From: Bacteroidales bacterium
GTDB lineage: Bacteria; Bacteroidota; Bacteroidia; Bacteroidales; UBA932
DNA: 64,000 nucleotides
Direction of reading: 5' to 3'
NCBI GenBank assembly: GCA_028686425.1
Contig: JAQUBZ010000013.1
Span: forward strand, 1 to 64,000
In this document: piece after piece, positions 34,589 through 43,796 of the stretch
How positions within the stretch are numbered: position 1 is the stretch's first letter
Layout: each line of letters begins with the position of its first letter
Notes under the pieces: model-generated
What the model was told of the DNA's origin: nothing
Databases searched by the model: none
Seen by the model: only the letters and a program-made list of their open reading frames with translations
Position numbers and translations under genes: made by a program

Positions 34589-34616
34589 ACGTGGAAATTA
34601 ATCCACGTTTTTTTTT
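34589..34616 (+). terminator. Rho-independent terminator of the sigma operon
   Basis: ACGTGG and CCACGT form a 6-bp stem with an 8-base AT loop, preceded by an A run and followed by eight T residues; the A/T runs can lengthen the stem. It is a standard intrinsic terminator 8 bp after the barrel-protein stop. Confidence 0.85.
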
Positions 34617-34703
34617 GTAAATCGGTTTTTCTTTTTGACCATTACTTAAGCTGGTTGTATCTGAGGCAATTTGGCCATATCTTTGGCCAAACGGATAAAA
34701 TAT

Positions 34704-36236
34704 ATGCTTTTCAAAACTTATTGTGCTACTTGTATCGGAATAGATGCAGTAACAGTTACTGTGGAGGTGGATTTGTCCACCGGAATAGGATTACATCTTG
34801 TGGGATTGCCTGACGTTGCTGTCAAAGAGAGTTTGCTGAGGGTGACAACTGCACTTGAATGTTGCGGATACAGAGTTCCTGGAAGAAAAATCGTGTTCAA
34901 TCTTGCTCCTGCCGATATTCGTAAAGAGGGCTCCTCATACGACCTCTCTATAGCAATCGGCCTTATTGCAGTTTCCGAACAGGCCTATATCCCGCGGGCG
35001 GGAGAATTTATCATCATGGGAGAACTTGCTCTCGATGGAAAGATCAGATCTGTGTCGGGAGCACTTCCTGTAGCCATTCATGCAAGGGAAGCGGGATTTA
35101 AAGGGTGTATTTTTCCTCTCGAATCAGCTGTTGAAGCTGCGGATATTGAAGGGTTGGAAATTTACGGAGTGTCCGATTTGTCTCAGGTAATAGAAATTCT
35201 TTCGGACGATATTGATGTGAGCAGACTATTAATCAGAAGGACGGAAACAAAAAGATATTCACCTCGGAGGCATAATGATTTTAAAGATGTGAAGGGGCAG
35301 ATAGTGGCTAAACGAGGATTGGAAATTGCGGCGGCGGGAGCACATAATCTTATTTTGGTAGGGGCTCCGGGAAGTGGAAAGACATTTATGGCAACTTGTC
35401 TTCCCTCCATTCTGCCACAAATGAGCAGGGAGGAGTCCATAGAAACAAGTAAGATTTATTCCATTTCAGGGAAAAGTACGGGACAATACGGACTTCTGAC
35501 GGAGAGACCTTTCAGAACCCCACACCACAGTGCAAGCCTTGTATCTCTTATTGGTGGTGGGCAGAATGCTATCCCCGGAGAAATATCATTGGCCCACAAC
35601 GGAGTACTTTATTTAGACGAAATAGCGCAATTTGGCAAGATCATCCTTGATTCGTTGCGACAGCCGCTGGAAGATGGCAAGGTGACTATTTCGAGGATAA
35701 AATACAAAGTGGAATATCCTGCCTCTTTTATGCTGATTGCCTCCATGAACCCCTGTCCGTGCGGATATTATGGAGATGATTCAGGCAGATGCACTTGCAA
35801 TCCTCAATCGGTTATGCGGTATATGTCGAGATTGTCCGGTCCGATGATGGATAGGATTGATATGCACATTTTTGTAAAGGGTGTGACAGGGGATGAATTA
35901 TTGAAGGATGGAGAAGAGGAGTCGAGTGCGGCGATAGCTGCGAGGGTTGTGGCTGCACGGAATATTCAGATGGAGCGATTTAAAAATGACGGAATATTTG
36001 TCAATTCGGGGATGAATTCCGAGATGATAAAGAGATATTGCGAGATAGGAAGTCAGGAAAAGTTGTTTCTCAAAACAGTTATCCGTAAATTGAATCTGTC
36101 AGCGAGGGCGTATAGTCGTATTTTGAAATTGGCAAGGACAATTGCCGATCTTGAAGGGAATAATTTTATATCTTTGCGCCATATAAGCGAGGCTGTTCAA
36201 TTCAGAAACCTTGACAGGGGGAATATATATGACTGA
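34704..36236 (+). CDS. comM: YifB/ComM-family Mg chelatase-like AAA+ ATPase
   Basis: 510 residues from MLFKTYCATCIGIDA, the family's usual N-terminus; an upstream in-frame start at 34671 would add eleven atypical residues. An N-terminal Lon-protease-like domain (about 1-170) precedes the AAA+ domain with Walker A GAPGSGKT (about 215-222), LYLDEIAQF (Walker B), the cysteine-rich MNPCPCGYYGDDSGRCTC and a C-terminal lid. ComM relatives act as hexameric helicases in branch migration during natural transformation. The last 8 bp overlap tsaE, so the two are co-translated. Confidence 0.92.
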   Translation: MLFKTYCATCIGIDAVTVTVEVDLSTGIGLHLVGLPDVAVKESLLRVTTALECCGYRVPGRKIVFNLAPADIRKEGSSYDLSIAIGLIAVSEQAYIPRAGEFIIMGELALDGKIRSVSGALPVAIHAREAGFKGCIFPLESAVEAADIEGLEIYGVSDLSQVIEILSDDIDVSRLLIRRTETKRYSPRRHNDFKDVKGQIVAKRGLEIAAAGAHNLILVGAPGSGKTFMATCLPSILPQMSREESIETSKIYSISGKSTGQYGLLTERPFRTPHHSASLVSLIGGGQNAIPGEISLAHNGVLYLDEIAQFGKIILDSLRQPLEDGKVTISRIKYKVEYPASFMLIASMNPCPCGYYGDDSGRCTCNPQSVMRYMSRLSGPMMDRIDMHIFVKGVTGDELLKDGEEESSAAIAARVVAARNIQMERFKNDGIFVNSGMNSEMIKRYCEIGSQEKLFLKTVIRKLNLSARAYSRILKLARTIADLEGNNFISLRHISEAVQFRNLDRGNIYD

Positions 36237-36642
36237 AATAATTATCAATGGAGCAGGTGATTTGGAAAGAGCTGCAAAGGTGTTTCTCTCCAAAATAGGG
36301 AACCATAGTATAATAGCCTTTTACGGCTCGATGGGAGCCGGAAAGACCACGTTTATCACGGCATTGTGCAAGATGCTCAGGGTTAAAGACATCGTCACCA
36401 GCCCCACTTTTACAATCGTCAATGAATATAGGACTCAGGCGGGACGCCCTATCTATCATTTTGATTTTTACCGTATCAACAAACTTTCGGAGGCTATGGA
36501 CATCGGTTTGTACGAGTATTTCGATTCGGACGGACTTTGTCTGATAGAGTGGCCTGAAATGATAGAGGAGCTGCTTCCTGAGGAGACATTAAAAATCAGC
36601 ATCCTTGTTGACGATGTCGATACAAGGACGCTGTTATTTTAG
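36229..36642 (+). CDS. tsaE: tRNA threonylcarbamoyladenosine biosynthesis ATPase TsaE
   Basis: 137 residues from MTEIIINGAGDLE. The start at 36229 is preferred because an AGGGGG purine run sits about 7 bp upstream; a start at 36211 would only add a six-residue tail. Walker A GSMGAGKTTFI (about 34-44), TSPTFTIVNEY (about 61-71) and HFDFYRI (about 80) are the TsaE/YjeE hallmarks. TsaE works with TsaB and TsaD to make t6A37 in tRNAs that read ANN codons. It overlaps comM and converges with trpS. Confidence 0.93.
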   Translation: MTEIIINGAGDLERAAKVFLSKIGNHSIIAFYGSMGAGKTTFITALCKMLRVKDIVTSPTFTIVNEYRTQAGRPIYHFDFYRINKLSEAMDIGLYEYFDSDGLCLIEWPEMIEELLPEETLKISILVDDVDTRTLLF

Positions 36643-36656
36643 AGATTATCGGATGT

Positions 36657-37739
36657 CTATCTGTATCTCTCTGACTGTGAGGATATTAACTCCAAATCGT
36701 CAAAATAGTTTATCTTCATTGCCTTTTTGACATCGGAAAGTGTAGCGGCAGCAGCTTCTTGTGCCATTCGACTTCCATTCTGAAGTACCTGATAGATATA
36801 TGGAATATCTTTCTGGAACTCTTTTCTTCTGTTACGAATCGGTTCAAGCTCTTCCTGAAGCACTGCGTTTAGAAATTTCTTGACTTTAACGTCTCCCAGT
36901 CCACCTCGTCTGTAATGATCTTTCAGTTCGTCAAGAGTGTTGTAATCGGTCAGATAACGTCCGAAATGCTCCGGACGGCAGAAAGCGTCGAGATATGTAA
37001 ATACACAATTTCCCTCAACTTTACCGGGATCTTCCACTTTAAGATGGTCGGGGTCGGTGTACATGCTCATCACTTTCTTTCTGATATCTTCAGGCTCTTC
37101 CGAAAGGTAAATGCAGTTGCCGAGCGACTTGCTCATTTTGGCTTTTCCGTCAGTGCCCGGTAATCTGAGACATACTTTATTGTCCGGAAGCAGAATATCC
37201 GGCTCTACAAGTGTATCGCCGTAAACCGAGTTGAATTTGCGAACTATCTCGCGTGTCTGCTCAATCATCGGTTCCTGATCTTCTCCTACAGGCACAGTGG
37301 TAGCCTTGAAAGCGGTGATGTCTGATGCCTGACTGATAGGATAGGTGAAGAATCCGACAGGAATGCTGTTCTCAAAATTACGCATTTGAATTTCTGCCTT
37401 TACCGTAGGGTTTCTCTGCAATCTCGATACTGTAACAAGATTCATGTAATAGAATGAAAGCTCACACAGTTCGCTGATTTGCGATTGGATGAACAGTGTG
37501 GACTTGGCCGGATCAAGTCCGCATGCCAAATAGTCCAAAGCCACTTCTATGATATTTTGCCGTACTTTATCGGGGTTGTCGGCATTATCCGTCAACGCTT
37601 GTGCATCGGCAATCATTATAAAGATTTTGTCATACTCTCCGGAATTTTGCAATTCCACTCTTCTTTTAAGTGAGCCTACATAATGTCCTATATGAAGTTT
37701 GCCGGTAGGTCTGTCACCTGTCAATATTATTTTACCCAT
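36657..37739 (-). CDS. trpS: Tryptophanyl-tRNA synthetase
   Basis: 360 residues, class I synthetase. HIGH-type motif LHIGHYVGS (about 16-24), the tRNA/ATP site [23 protein letters not shown], and the KMSKS motif in [11 protein letters not shown] (about 198-208). It activates tryptophan and charges tRNA-Trp. The gene starts 14 bp downstream of the recA stop and is probably transcribed from the recA promoter, a less common pairing. Its 3' end faces tsaE 14 bp away without a clear terminator. Confidence 0.96.
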   Translation of the reverse strand: MGKIILTGDRPTGKLHIGHYVGSLKRRVELQNSGEYDKIFIMIADAQALTDNADNPDKVRQNIIEVALDYLACGLDPAKSTLFIQSQISELCELSFYYMNLVTVSRLQRNPTVKAEIQMRNFENSIPVGFFTYPISQASDITAFKATTVPVGEDQEPMIEQTREIVRKFNSVYGDTLVEPDILLPDNKVCLRLPGTDGKAKMSKSLGNCIYLSEEPEDIRKKVMSMYTDPDHLKVEDPGKVEGNCVFTYLDAFCRPEHFGRYLTDYNTLDELKDHYRRGGLGDVKVKKFLNAVLQEELEPIRNRRKEFQKDIPYIYQVLQNGSRMAQEAAAATLSDVKKAMKINYFDDLELISSQSERYR

Positions 37740-37753
37740 GTCTGAATATTGAT

Positions 37754-38794
37754 TTAGTCTTTCAGCTCTTTTAATTTTTCTCTGATCTTGCCTTCAATCT
37801 CTTCCGCAAGTTGAGGATTGTCATGCAGCAGATTCTTTACGGCATCACGTCCTTGCGCAAGTTTTGAATCCGCATAACTGAACCATGAACCGCTCTTTTT
37901 TATAATGTCGAATTCCACACCAAGGTCAACGATTTCACCGATACGCGATATTCCTTCCCCGAATACAATGTCAAATTCTGCTTTTTTGAAAGGAGGGGCC
38001 ATCTTGTTCTTCACAATCTTGGCTCTTGTCCTATTGCCTGTGGCATCTTCACCATCTTTGAGTTGTGTTACACGGCGAACATCTATGCGCACGGATGCAT
38101 AGAATTTGAGGGCATTTCCACCTGTGGTGGTCTCAGGATTGCCGAACATGATACCAATCTTTTCGCGCAGCTGGTTGATGAATATGCAGCATGTATTGGT
38201 TTTGGCAATGTTTGCCGTCAATTTGCGTAATGCCTGACTCATCAGACGTGCTTGCAAACCGAGTTTGTTGTCTCCCATTTCACCTTCGATTTCGGCCTTT
38301 GGTGTAAGAGCGGCTACAGAGTCGATAACGACTATGTCAATTGCTCCCGAACGAATCAGGTTGTCTGCAATTTCGAGAGCCTGCTCGCCGTTGTCGGGCT
38401 GAGATATAAGCAATGTCTCCACGTTGACACCGAGGTTTTTGGCGTATGTTCGGTCAAAAGCATGCTCTGCATCTATGATGGCCGCAATCCCGCCTGCCTT
38501 TTGAGCTTCGGCGATTGCGTGAATGGCAAGAGTGGTCTTACCGCTTGATTCAGGTCCGTAAATCTCGATAACTCGTCCGCGAGGATATCCTCCGATTCCC
38601 AATGCATGATCGAGGGCGATGGAACCCGTTGCGATTGTAGATACTTCCCAGACAGGCTGGTCTCCCATCTTCATAATTGTCCCCTTCCCGAAATCTTTTT
38701 CAATCTTGTCGATAGTTGCCTGCAAGGCCTTGAGTTTCTCAAGGTTTTTGTCGGCCGATTTCTTTTCAATGTCTTCTTCTTTTTCTTTAGCCAT
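37754..38794 (-). CDS. recA: Recombinase A
   Basis: 346 residues, normal length. Walker [14 protein letters not shown] (about 75-87), IDAEHAFD (about 105), [17 protein letters not shown] (Walker B), the L1/L2 DNA-binding loops ([43 protein letters not shown]), and a C-terminal acidic/basic tail. RecA forms filaments on single-stranded DNA for recombination and repair. An extra lysine/glutamate-rich N-terminus (about 1-20) is common in Bacteroidota. Its promoter is divergent from rlmN. Confidence 0.98.
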   Translation of the reverse strand: MAKEKEEDIEKKSADKNLEKLKALQATIDKIEKDFGKGTIMKMGDQPVWEVSTIATGSIALDHALGIGGYPRGRVIEIYGPESSGKTTLAIHAIAEAQKAGGIAAIIDAEHAFDRTYAKNLGVNVETLLISQPDNGEQALEIADNLIRSGAIDIVVIDSVAALTPKAEIEGEMGDNKLGLQARLMSQALRKLTANIAKTNTCCIFINQLREKIGIMFGNPETTTGGNALKFYASVRIDVRRVTQLKDGEDATGNRTRAKIVKNKMAPPFKKAEFDIVFGEGISRIGEIVDLGVEFDIIKKSGSWFSYADSKLAQGRDAVKNLLHDNPQLAEEIEGKIREKLKELKD

Positions 38795-38848
38795 AATCTG
38801 ATTGTTTTAAAAATTAATAATCGCAGGATTTTAATCCCATATAGTGTG

Positions 38849-38856
38849 CAAATATA
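38849..38856 (-). promoter_or_regulatory. -7 box of the recA promoter
   Basis: CAAATATA on the + strand is TATATTTG on the minus strand, matching TAnnTTTG, 54 bp before the recA ATG. I see no LexA-like palindrome of the E. coli or Gram-positive type nearby. Confidence 0.6.
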
Positions 38857-38889
38857 CTTTATTTTTATGGGAAAGCCCCCTTTTTGTGC

Positions 38890-38897
38890 TAAATTTG
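38890..38897 (+). promoter_or_regulatory. -7 box of the rlmN promoter
   Basis: TAAATTTG matches TAnnTTTG and ends 20 bp before the rlmN ATG at 38918. It is about 33 bp from the divergent recA -7 box, so polymerase binding at the two sites may interfere. Confidence 0.6.
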
Positions 38898-38917
38898 CAG
38901 TGAAAAATTTATTGGAT

Positions 38918-39961
38918 ATGAAAGAGAGGATATTAGGCAGAAATTTATTGCAACTGAGAGAAATTACGGACAGTCTTTCTCTTCCGTCATTTACAGCAGG
39001 ACAGATAGCCGGATGGCTCTACAAGAAGCAGGTTGATTCGATTGATCAGATGACAAACATCTCCAAACATGCGAGAGAGTTGTTGAATGAGAGATATGAA
39101 GTCGGAAAGGTGGAGTATATAGAGAAGCTTGTATCTTCCGACGGTACCAAAAAATATCTTTTTCCCACTCGCAGCGAAGGCAGATATATCGAGTCGGTAA
39201 TGATTCCGGAGTATGAAGGTGATACCTCCGGAGAGATTCACAGGGCCACGATTTGTGTCTCTTCACAAGTCGGGTGCAAGATGAACTGCCGGTTCTGCAT
39301 GACAGCAAGGGGAGGATTTCACGGTAATCTTGACAGCGGGGAGATATTATCCCAATTCCTGAAAATAGACGAGTCTGCAGATTTGACAAATGCCGTTTTT
39401 ATGGGGATGGGAGAGCCTCTTGACAATTGGGAGAATGTTCGCACGGCTCTTGAAATACTCACTGCGGAGTGGGGCTTCGGATGGAGTCCGAAAAGAATCA
39501 CTCTTTCGACCATCGGAGTTATTCCGAAGTTGGAACTATTTTTGAATGAGAGTAAATGCCATCTTGCAGTAAGTCTGCATAATCCGTTTGACGAAGAACG
39601 CTCTGCCATGATGCCCGTGCAGAAAAGATTCAGGATAGAGGATGTTGTGGAATTGATCAAAAAATACGATTTTACAGGGCAGAGGAGGGTCAGTTTCGAG
39701 TATATCATGTTTGCGGGGCTGAATGATTCCAAAAGGCATGCCGATGCTCTGCTGAGGCTGTTGAAAGGGCTTGAGTGCCGCATCAACCTGATAAGGTTTC
39801 ACACCATACCTGATTCGCCGTATGTCGCCTCACCTATGCAGACCATTGATTTTTTCAGGGAGAGGCTTAACAAAGGTGGAATTACCACAACCCTGAGAGC
39901 CTCGCGCGGTGAAGATATTCTTGCAGCTTGCGGATTGCTGGCGGGGAAAAATAATTATTAA
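38918..39961 (+). CDS. rlmN: 23S rRNA/tRNA adenine C2-methyltransferase RlmN
   Basis: 347 residues from MKERILGRNLLQL, which fits the usual family N-terminus and follows the promoter. The frame is open upstream into recA but that stretch is not protein-like. Radical-SAM cluster motif C-x3-C-x2-C in GCKMNCRFCMTARGGF (about 110-125), GMGEPLDNWENV (about 163) and the late cysteine near the C-terminus (AACGLLAG) that forms the methyl-carrier pair. It methylates A2503 of 23S rRNA and A37 of some tRNAs. It leads a run of genes on the + strand. Confidence 0.95.
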   Translation: MKERILGRNLLQLREITDSLSLPSFTAGQIAGWLYKKQVDSIDQMTNISKHARELLNERYEVGKVEYIEKLVSSDGTKKYLFPTRSEGRYIESVMIPEYEGDTSGEIHRATICVSSQVGCKMNCRFCMTARGGFHGNLDSGEILSQFLKIDESADLTNAVFMGMGEPLDNWENVRTALEILTAEWGFGWSPKRITLSTIGVIPKLELFLNESKCHLAVSLHNPFDEERSAMMPVQKRFRIEDVVELIKKYDFTGQRRVSFEYIMFAGLNDSKRHADALLRLLKGLECRINLIRFHTIPDSPYVASPMQTIDFFRERLNKGGITTTLRASRGEDILAACGLLAGKNNY

Positions 39962-39974
39962 TTTTGCAGGCAGA

Positions 39975-42263
39975 ATGAAACGATTTTTGACCATAGTATT
40001 AATCTTTACGACTTGCTTTCAGCTTTTTGCACAAAGACCGAAAGTGGGGCTTGTATTGTGTGGCGGGGGGGCGAAAGGGGCTGCTCATGCAGGTGTATTG
40101 AAGGTACTTGAAGAATATCAGATACCTGTCGATTATATTGTCGGTACAAGTATGGGAGCCATCGTTGGGGGATTACATGCTATCGGATATTCGGGTGACG
40201 ATCTGGATTCTCTAATCATGGCTCAGGATTGGACTACTATTATGAGTGACAGGGTTCCGAGACAGGATATTTCCTTTGAAAACAAAAAATACAGAGAGAA
40301 TTACATTCTGAAAATACCATTCGGGCGTGGTGCGCCCAAACTGCCTTTCAGGGCTCATGCAGGAGAAGATGCTCCACCTGAGCCGGGCTCTATTTTGAGC
40401 AATATTCCAATGGCTCTGATAGGCGGACAGAATATTTACAATTTGTTTACAAGGCTCTCTGTCGGGTATCAGGATTCGCTCGATTTTGACAATATGCCTA
40501 TTCCTTATGCCTGTGTGGCAGTTGATCTTGTCGGCAAAAAAGAGGTGGTATTCCGTAATGGCAATCTGGTTCAGGCCATGCGTGCATCAATGGCTATTCC
40601 GGGAGTATTTGCCCCTGTCAGGCTCAACGACATGGTGCTTGTAGATGGAGGTGTGCGCAACAACTATCCGGTGGATGTGGCCAAGGCGATGGGAGCCGAC
40701 ATTATCATAGGGGTTAAACTCGGAATTGACAGCGAGAAAAAAGAGGTTTCCGTCAACAGCATAGGAGATGTGTTTTCGGAAATGCTCGATATGTACATGG
40801 AAGACAAATATCAGGCGGCTATCGATATGACAGATATTCTCATTACACCGAGTATCAAAGGATATGGTACAATGAGCTTCGATCAGCCGAGTCTGAGAGT
40901 GCTGATTGACAACGGAGAGAAGGCTGCCAGAGAGAAAGATGTCGAATTGAGAAGGCTTAAACATCTTCTCGATGAAAAGCAAAAAGAGGAGGAAGAAAAC
41001 ATGGTCGGCCCCAAGTACGTCCGAAAATCCTATAGAAAGGCGATACACATAGATCAGGACACCATCGTTCTGGGGCATGTCTCCTTTAACGGTCTTTCTT
41101 TGAGGGATGCGGAGTGGTTGCTGGGGGGCAGCAAATTGAAATCCGGGGCTTCCGTAACGGGAAAAGACATAGACAAGGCAATTTCCGATTTTTACAGCAC
41201 ATCCGCATTTTCATCGGTAACGTATATCTTGAAAGGGCAGGAAAGTCCTTACGATATGGAAATTAACTTCACTCCCGGGTTACGTTCCCAACTTGGTATA
41301 GGTTTCAGATTTGACACGGAAGAGATTGCTACTATTTTGCTGAATGTAAGTTTCAACAGACTTGCGCTTTACGGCTCAAAATATTCGCTGACTGCCAAGG
41401 TTGCGTACAATAATGCCATAAAGGCCAACTATTCATACGCTTTCCGTACCCAGGTACAATTTAATACCGGATATTCGTTCAAATCATCTGACTTGAACCT
41501 ATTTAACAAGGGATTGCGCTCCGATGACATATCTTTCATAAATCAGGCAGCTTATGTCAGTCTGTCTTCAAGAAAATTTCGGAGTATCTATACCGAATTG
41601 GGGATGAAGTACGAGAATTTTGATTATACCTCCGAACTTTCTCCTTCAGATGTACCTTCAATATATGATCCCGATACGGAACGCAACAATTTTATAAGCG
41701 CTTATGTCAAGGCCACATTTGACCAACTTGACAAAGAATACTTTCCTACAAGGGGAATCGCTTTTGATGCAGGCTACTCCTACTACTTCAATTGGCTTAC
41801 AAAAGATAATTATCCTTTCAGTGCCGTAAATTTTCATATAACCGGTGTTGCATCTCTCTCCGACCGTTTTGCCCTGATACCTTCGTTGTATCATCGTACA
41901 CTGATCGGGGGCAATATTCCGGTTTCATATATGAACCTTATGGGAGGATATGAAGCCGGACGATATATGGAACAGCAGATGCCGTTTATGGGATTCAATT
42001 ACACTTATGCCTTCAAAAATATTCTTTCAGTTGCCTCAATGGATGCGAGGGTAAGAATCGGAAACAATCACTATATTACGGCATCGGCAAGTTATTCTAT
42101 TGATAGTGAGGGTTTTTCCGATATATTTGCAGATGCCGGCATTTTAGGTGTGAGGCTCGGATATTCGTATGATTTTATGATTGGACCTATTTCGTTCAAC
42201 CTGCACTGGTCTGACTATACAAGCAGAGTGGGAGCTTATCTGAGTTTCGGATATTCATTCTAA
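39975..42263 (+). CDS. Patatin-like phospholipase fused to POTRA and outer-membrane barrel (type Vd-like)
   Basis: 762 residues from MKRFLTIVLIF, with a signal peptide ending LFAQ (about 20). The patatin domain (about 24-320) shows the oxyanion loop CGGGAKGAAHAGVL, the nucleophile elbow GTSMGA (Ser59) and the partner aspartate in VDGGVRNNYP (Asp224), so the Ser-Asp dyad is intact. A POTRA-like segment (about 355-440) and a 16-strand-type barrel (about 450-762, ending in YLSFGYSF) follow. The layout is that of PlpD/FplA type Vd autotransporters, which place a lipase at the outer membrane. It starts 13 bp after rlmN and is 18 bp before recX. Confidence 0.9.
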   Translation: MKRFLTIVLIFTTCFQLFAQRPKVGLVLCGGGAKGAAHAGVLKVLEEYQIPVDYIVGTSMGAIVGGLHAIGYSGDDLDSLIMAQDWTTIMSDRVPRQDISFENKKYRENYILKIPFGRGAPKLPFRAHAGEDAPPEPGSILSNIPMALIGGQNIYNLFTRLSVGYQDSLDFDNMPIPYACVAVDLVGKKEVVFRNGNLVQAMRASMAIPGVFAPVRLNDMVLVDGGVRNNYPVDVAKAMGADIIIGVKLGIDSEKKEVSVNSIGDVFSEMLDMYMEDKYQAAIDMTDILITPSIKGYGTMSFDQPSLRVLIDNGEKAAREKDVELRRLKHLLDEKQKEEEENMVGPKYVRKSYRKAIHIDQDTIVLGHVSFNGLSLRDAEWLLGGSKLKSGASVTGKDIDKAISDFYSTSAFSSVTYILKGQESPYDMEINFTPGLRSQLGIGFRFDTEEIATILLNVSFNRLALYGSKYSLTAKVAYNNAIKANYSYAFRTQVQFNTGYSFKSSDLNLFNKGLRSDDISFINQAAYVSLSSRKFRSIYTELGMKYENFDYTSELSPSDVPSIYDPDTERNNFISAYVKATFDQLDKEYFPTRGIAFDAGYSYYFNWLTKDNYPFSAVNFHITGVASLSDRFALIPSLYHRTLIGGNIPVSYMNLMGGYEAGRYMEQQMPFMGFNYTYAFKNILSVASMDARVRIGNNHYITASASYSIDSEGFSDIFADAGILGVRLGYSYDFMIGPISFNLHWSDYTSRVGAYLSFGYSF

Positions 42264-42281
42264 ATCGACTATACTATACAA

Positions 42282-42737
42282 ATGAATAAAGAGCAGATAT
42301 TGAACAGGATGAGGGCGCTATGCAGTAAAGGGGAGAAGTGCCGCAGTGATATTTTCAAGAAGATTGAATCATATAACATTGATTCTCCACAAGAGCTGGT
42401 TGACATATTGTGCAGAGAGAATTTTATTGATGACAGGAGATATGCCGCGGCGTTTGCACGTGATAAAAGTTCGCTTCAGGGTTGGGGAGAAATGAAAATA
42501 AGATTAGCTTTGCGGCGTAAAGGTATTGAGGATACCACTATTGAAGAAGCGCTGGACGGGATAGATTGTGAACAGTCCCAAAAGAAGCTGGTATCTATCT
42601 TAAAGGCTAAGTATAAGTTACTTGAACGAGAAAAAGATCAAGATGTGAGGAATGCCAAACTTTTCAGATTTGCTATGGGAAGGGGCTATAAATATGAACA
42701 AATAAAGAAAGCTTATGATATCATCAGATCAAATTAA
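42282..42737 (+). CDS. recX: RecA regulatory protein RecX
   Basis: 151 residues, helical throughout, with three RecX-type repeats. Recognisable blocks are ALCSKGEKCRSDIFKKI, LCRENFIDDRRYAAAFARDKSSLQGWGEMKIRLALRRKGI and [21 protein letters not shown]. RecX binds RecA filaments and modulates their activity. In many bacteria recX follows recA; here it is about 3.5 kb away on the opposite strand. Its last 23 bp overlap the beginning of prfB in another frame. Confidence 0.87.
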   Translation: MNKEQILNRMRALCSKGEKCRSDIFKKIESYNIDSPQELVDILCRENFIDDRRYAAAFARDKSSLQGWGEMKIRLALRRKGIEDTTIEEALDGIDCEQSQKKLVSILKAKYKLLEREKDQDVRNAKLFRFAMGRGYKYEQIKKAYDIIRSN

Positions 42738-43795
42738 AGAATTAAAACAGCGGATAGAGACGTTGGGGAGGTGTCTTTGACATACCTGCCAAAAGAGAAG
42801 ATCTTGCTCTGAAACAGGAGAGAACGCTCTCTTCCGATTTCTGGAATGACCCTAAAGCTGCGGAGTCTTTTCTGAAAAAGGTATCGGAAGTCAAATTTTG
42901 GATTACCGGATATGACGAGGTTTCATCCCTTATGTCAGACCTTGAAGTGCTTTATGACTTCGGAGCTGATGCAGAGATGGATATAGATAATGCCTACAAC
43001 AATCTTGAAGCAAAAATCGATACCCTTGAGTTGAGAAATATGCTCGGAGGCGAGGGAGATAATCTTGGTGCCCTTCTGAAAATCAATTCAGGTGCGGGAG
43101 GAACGGAGAGTAATGATTGGTCCGCAATGCTGATGCGAATGTATATTCGTTGGGGCGAGAGGAACGGCTATAATGTTCACGTAGCGGAACTTCTGAATGG
43201 AGATGAGGCCGGTATCAAATCGGTTACCATCGAATTTGAGGGGGACTATGCCTTCGGTTATCTGAAAGCCGAGAGCGGAGTTCACCGTCTTGTCAGAATA
43301 TCCCCTTTTAATGCTCAGGGAAAGCGTCAGACCACGTTTTCATCAGTCTTTGTATATCCCCTTGTGGATGATTCGATAGAGATTGAAATAAATCCGGCCG
43401 ACCTTGAATGGGATACATACCGTTCGTCCGGAGCCGGTGGACAGAATGTCAATAAAGTTGAGACAGGGGTGCGTGTAAGGCATATTCCGACCGGAATCGT
43501 AGTCGAGAATACCGAGACGAGATCCCAACTGGATAATCGCCAGAATGCGTTGCGTATTTTGAAATCCCATTTGTATGATTTGGAATTGAAGAAACGGCAG
43601 CAGAAACAGGCTGAACTTGAAGGGCAGAAGAAAAAAATAGAGTGGGGGTCACAAATCAGAAGTTATGTGCTTCATCCCTACAAAATGGTCAAAGATTTAC
43701 GTACAAATTACGAAACATCCGATACCCAGGGGGTCTTGGATGGAGATTTAAATAAATTCATGAAAGTATTTTTAATGGAAAATGGAGGAAAATAA
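42715..43795 (+). CDS. prfB: Peptide chain release factor 2, with programmed +1 frameshift
   Basis: The gene begins at 42715 inside recX ([21 protein letters not shown]), meets an in-frame TGA at 42778-42780, and continues in the +1 frame from GAC at 42779 ([14 protein letters not shown]...), giving about 359 residues. The slippery site CTTTGAC with an upstream GGGGAGG Shine-Dalgarno-like run is the classic autoregulatory signal: low RF2 lets the ribosome shift. The second part carries the peptide anticodon SPF ([11 protein letters not shown]) and the GGQ motif ([12 protein letters not shown]). RF2 terminates at UGA and UAA. The fumarase start follows 1 bp after its stop. Confidence 0.96.
42766..42781 (+). 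promoter_or_regulatory. prfB: prfB programmed +1 frameshift site
   Basis: GGGGAGG (42766-42772) precedes CTT TGA C (42775-42781) by two bases. The P-site CTT codon can re-pair as TTT while the ribosome stalls at TGA, shifting to GAC. Both elements needed for the E. coli-type switch are present. Confidence 0.93.
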
Positions 43796-43796
43796 T

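Noticed and set aside
38606..38917. N-terminal extension of RlmN into the divergent recA gene
   Set aside because: The frame is open, but the translated stretch is low-complexity hydrophobic, antisense to recA, and lies upstream of the promoter box. The family N-terminus begins at 38918.
39909..39974. Earlier start for the patatin-barrel protein
   Set aside because: It would overlap rlmN and hide the signal peptide behind 22 residues; MKRFLTIVLIF at 39975 is a proper signal start.
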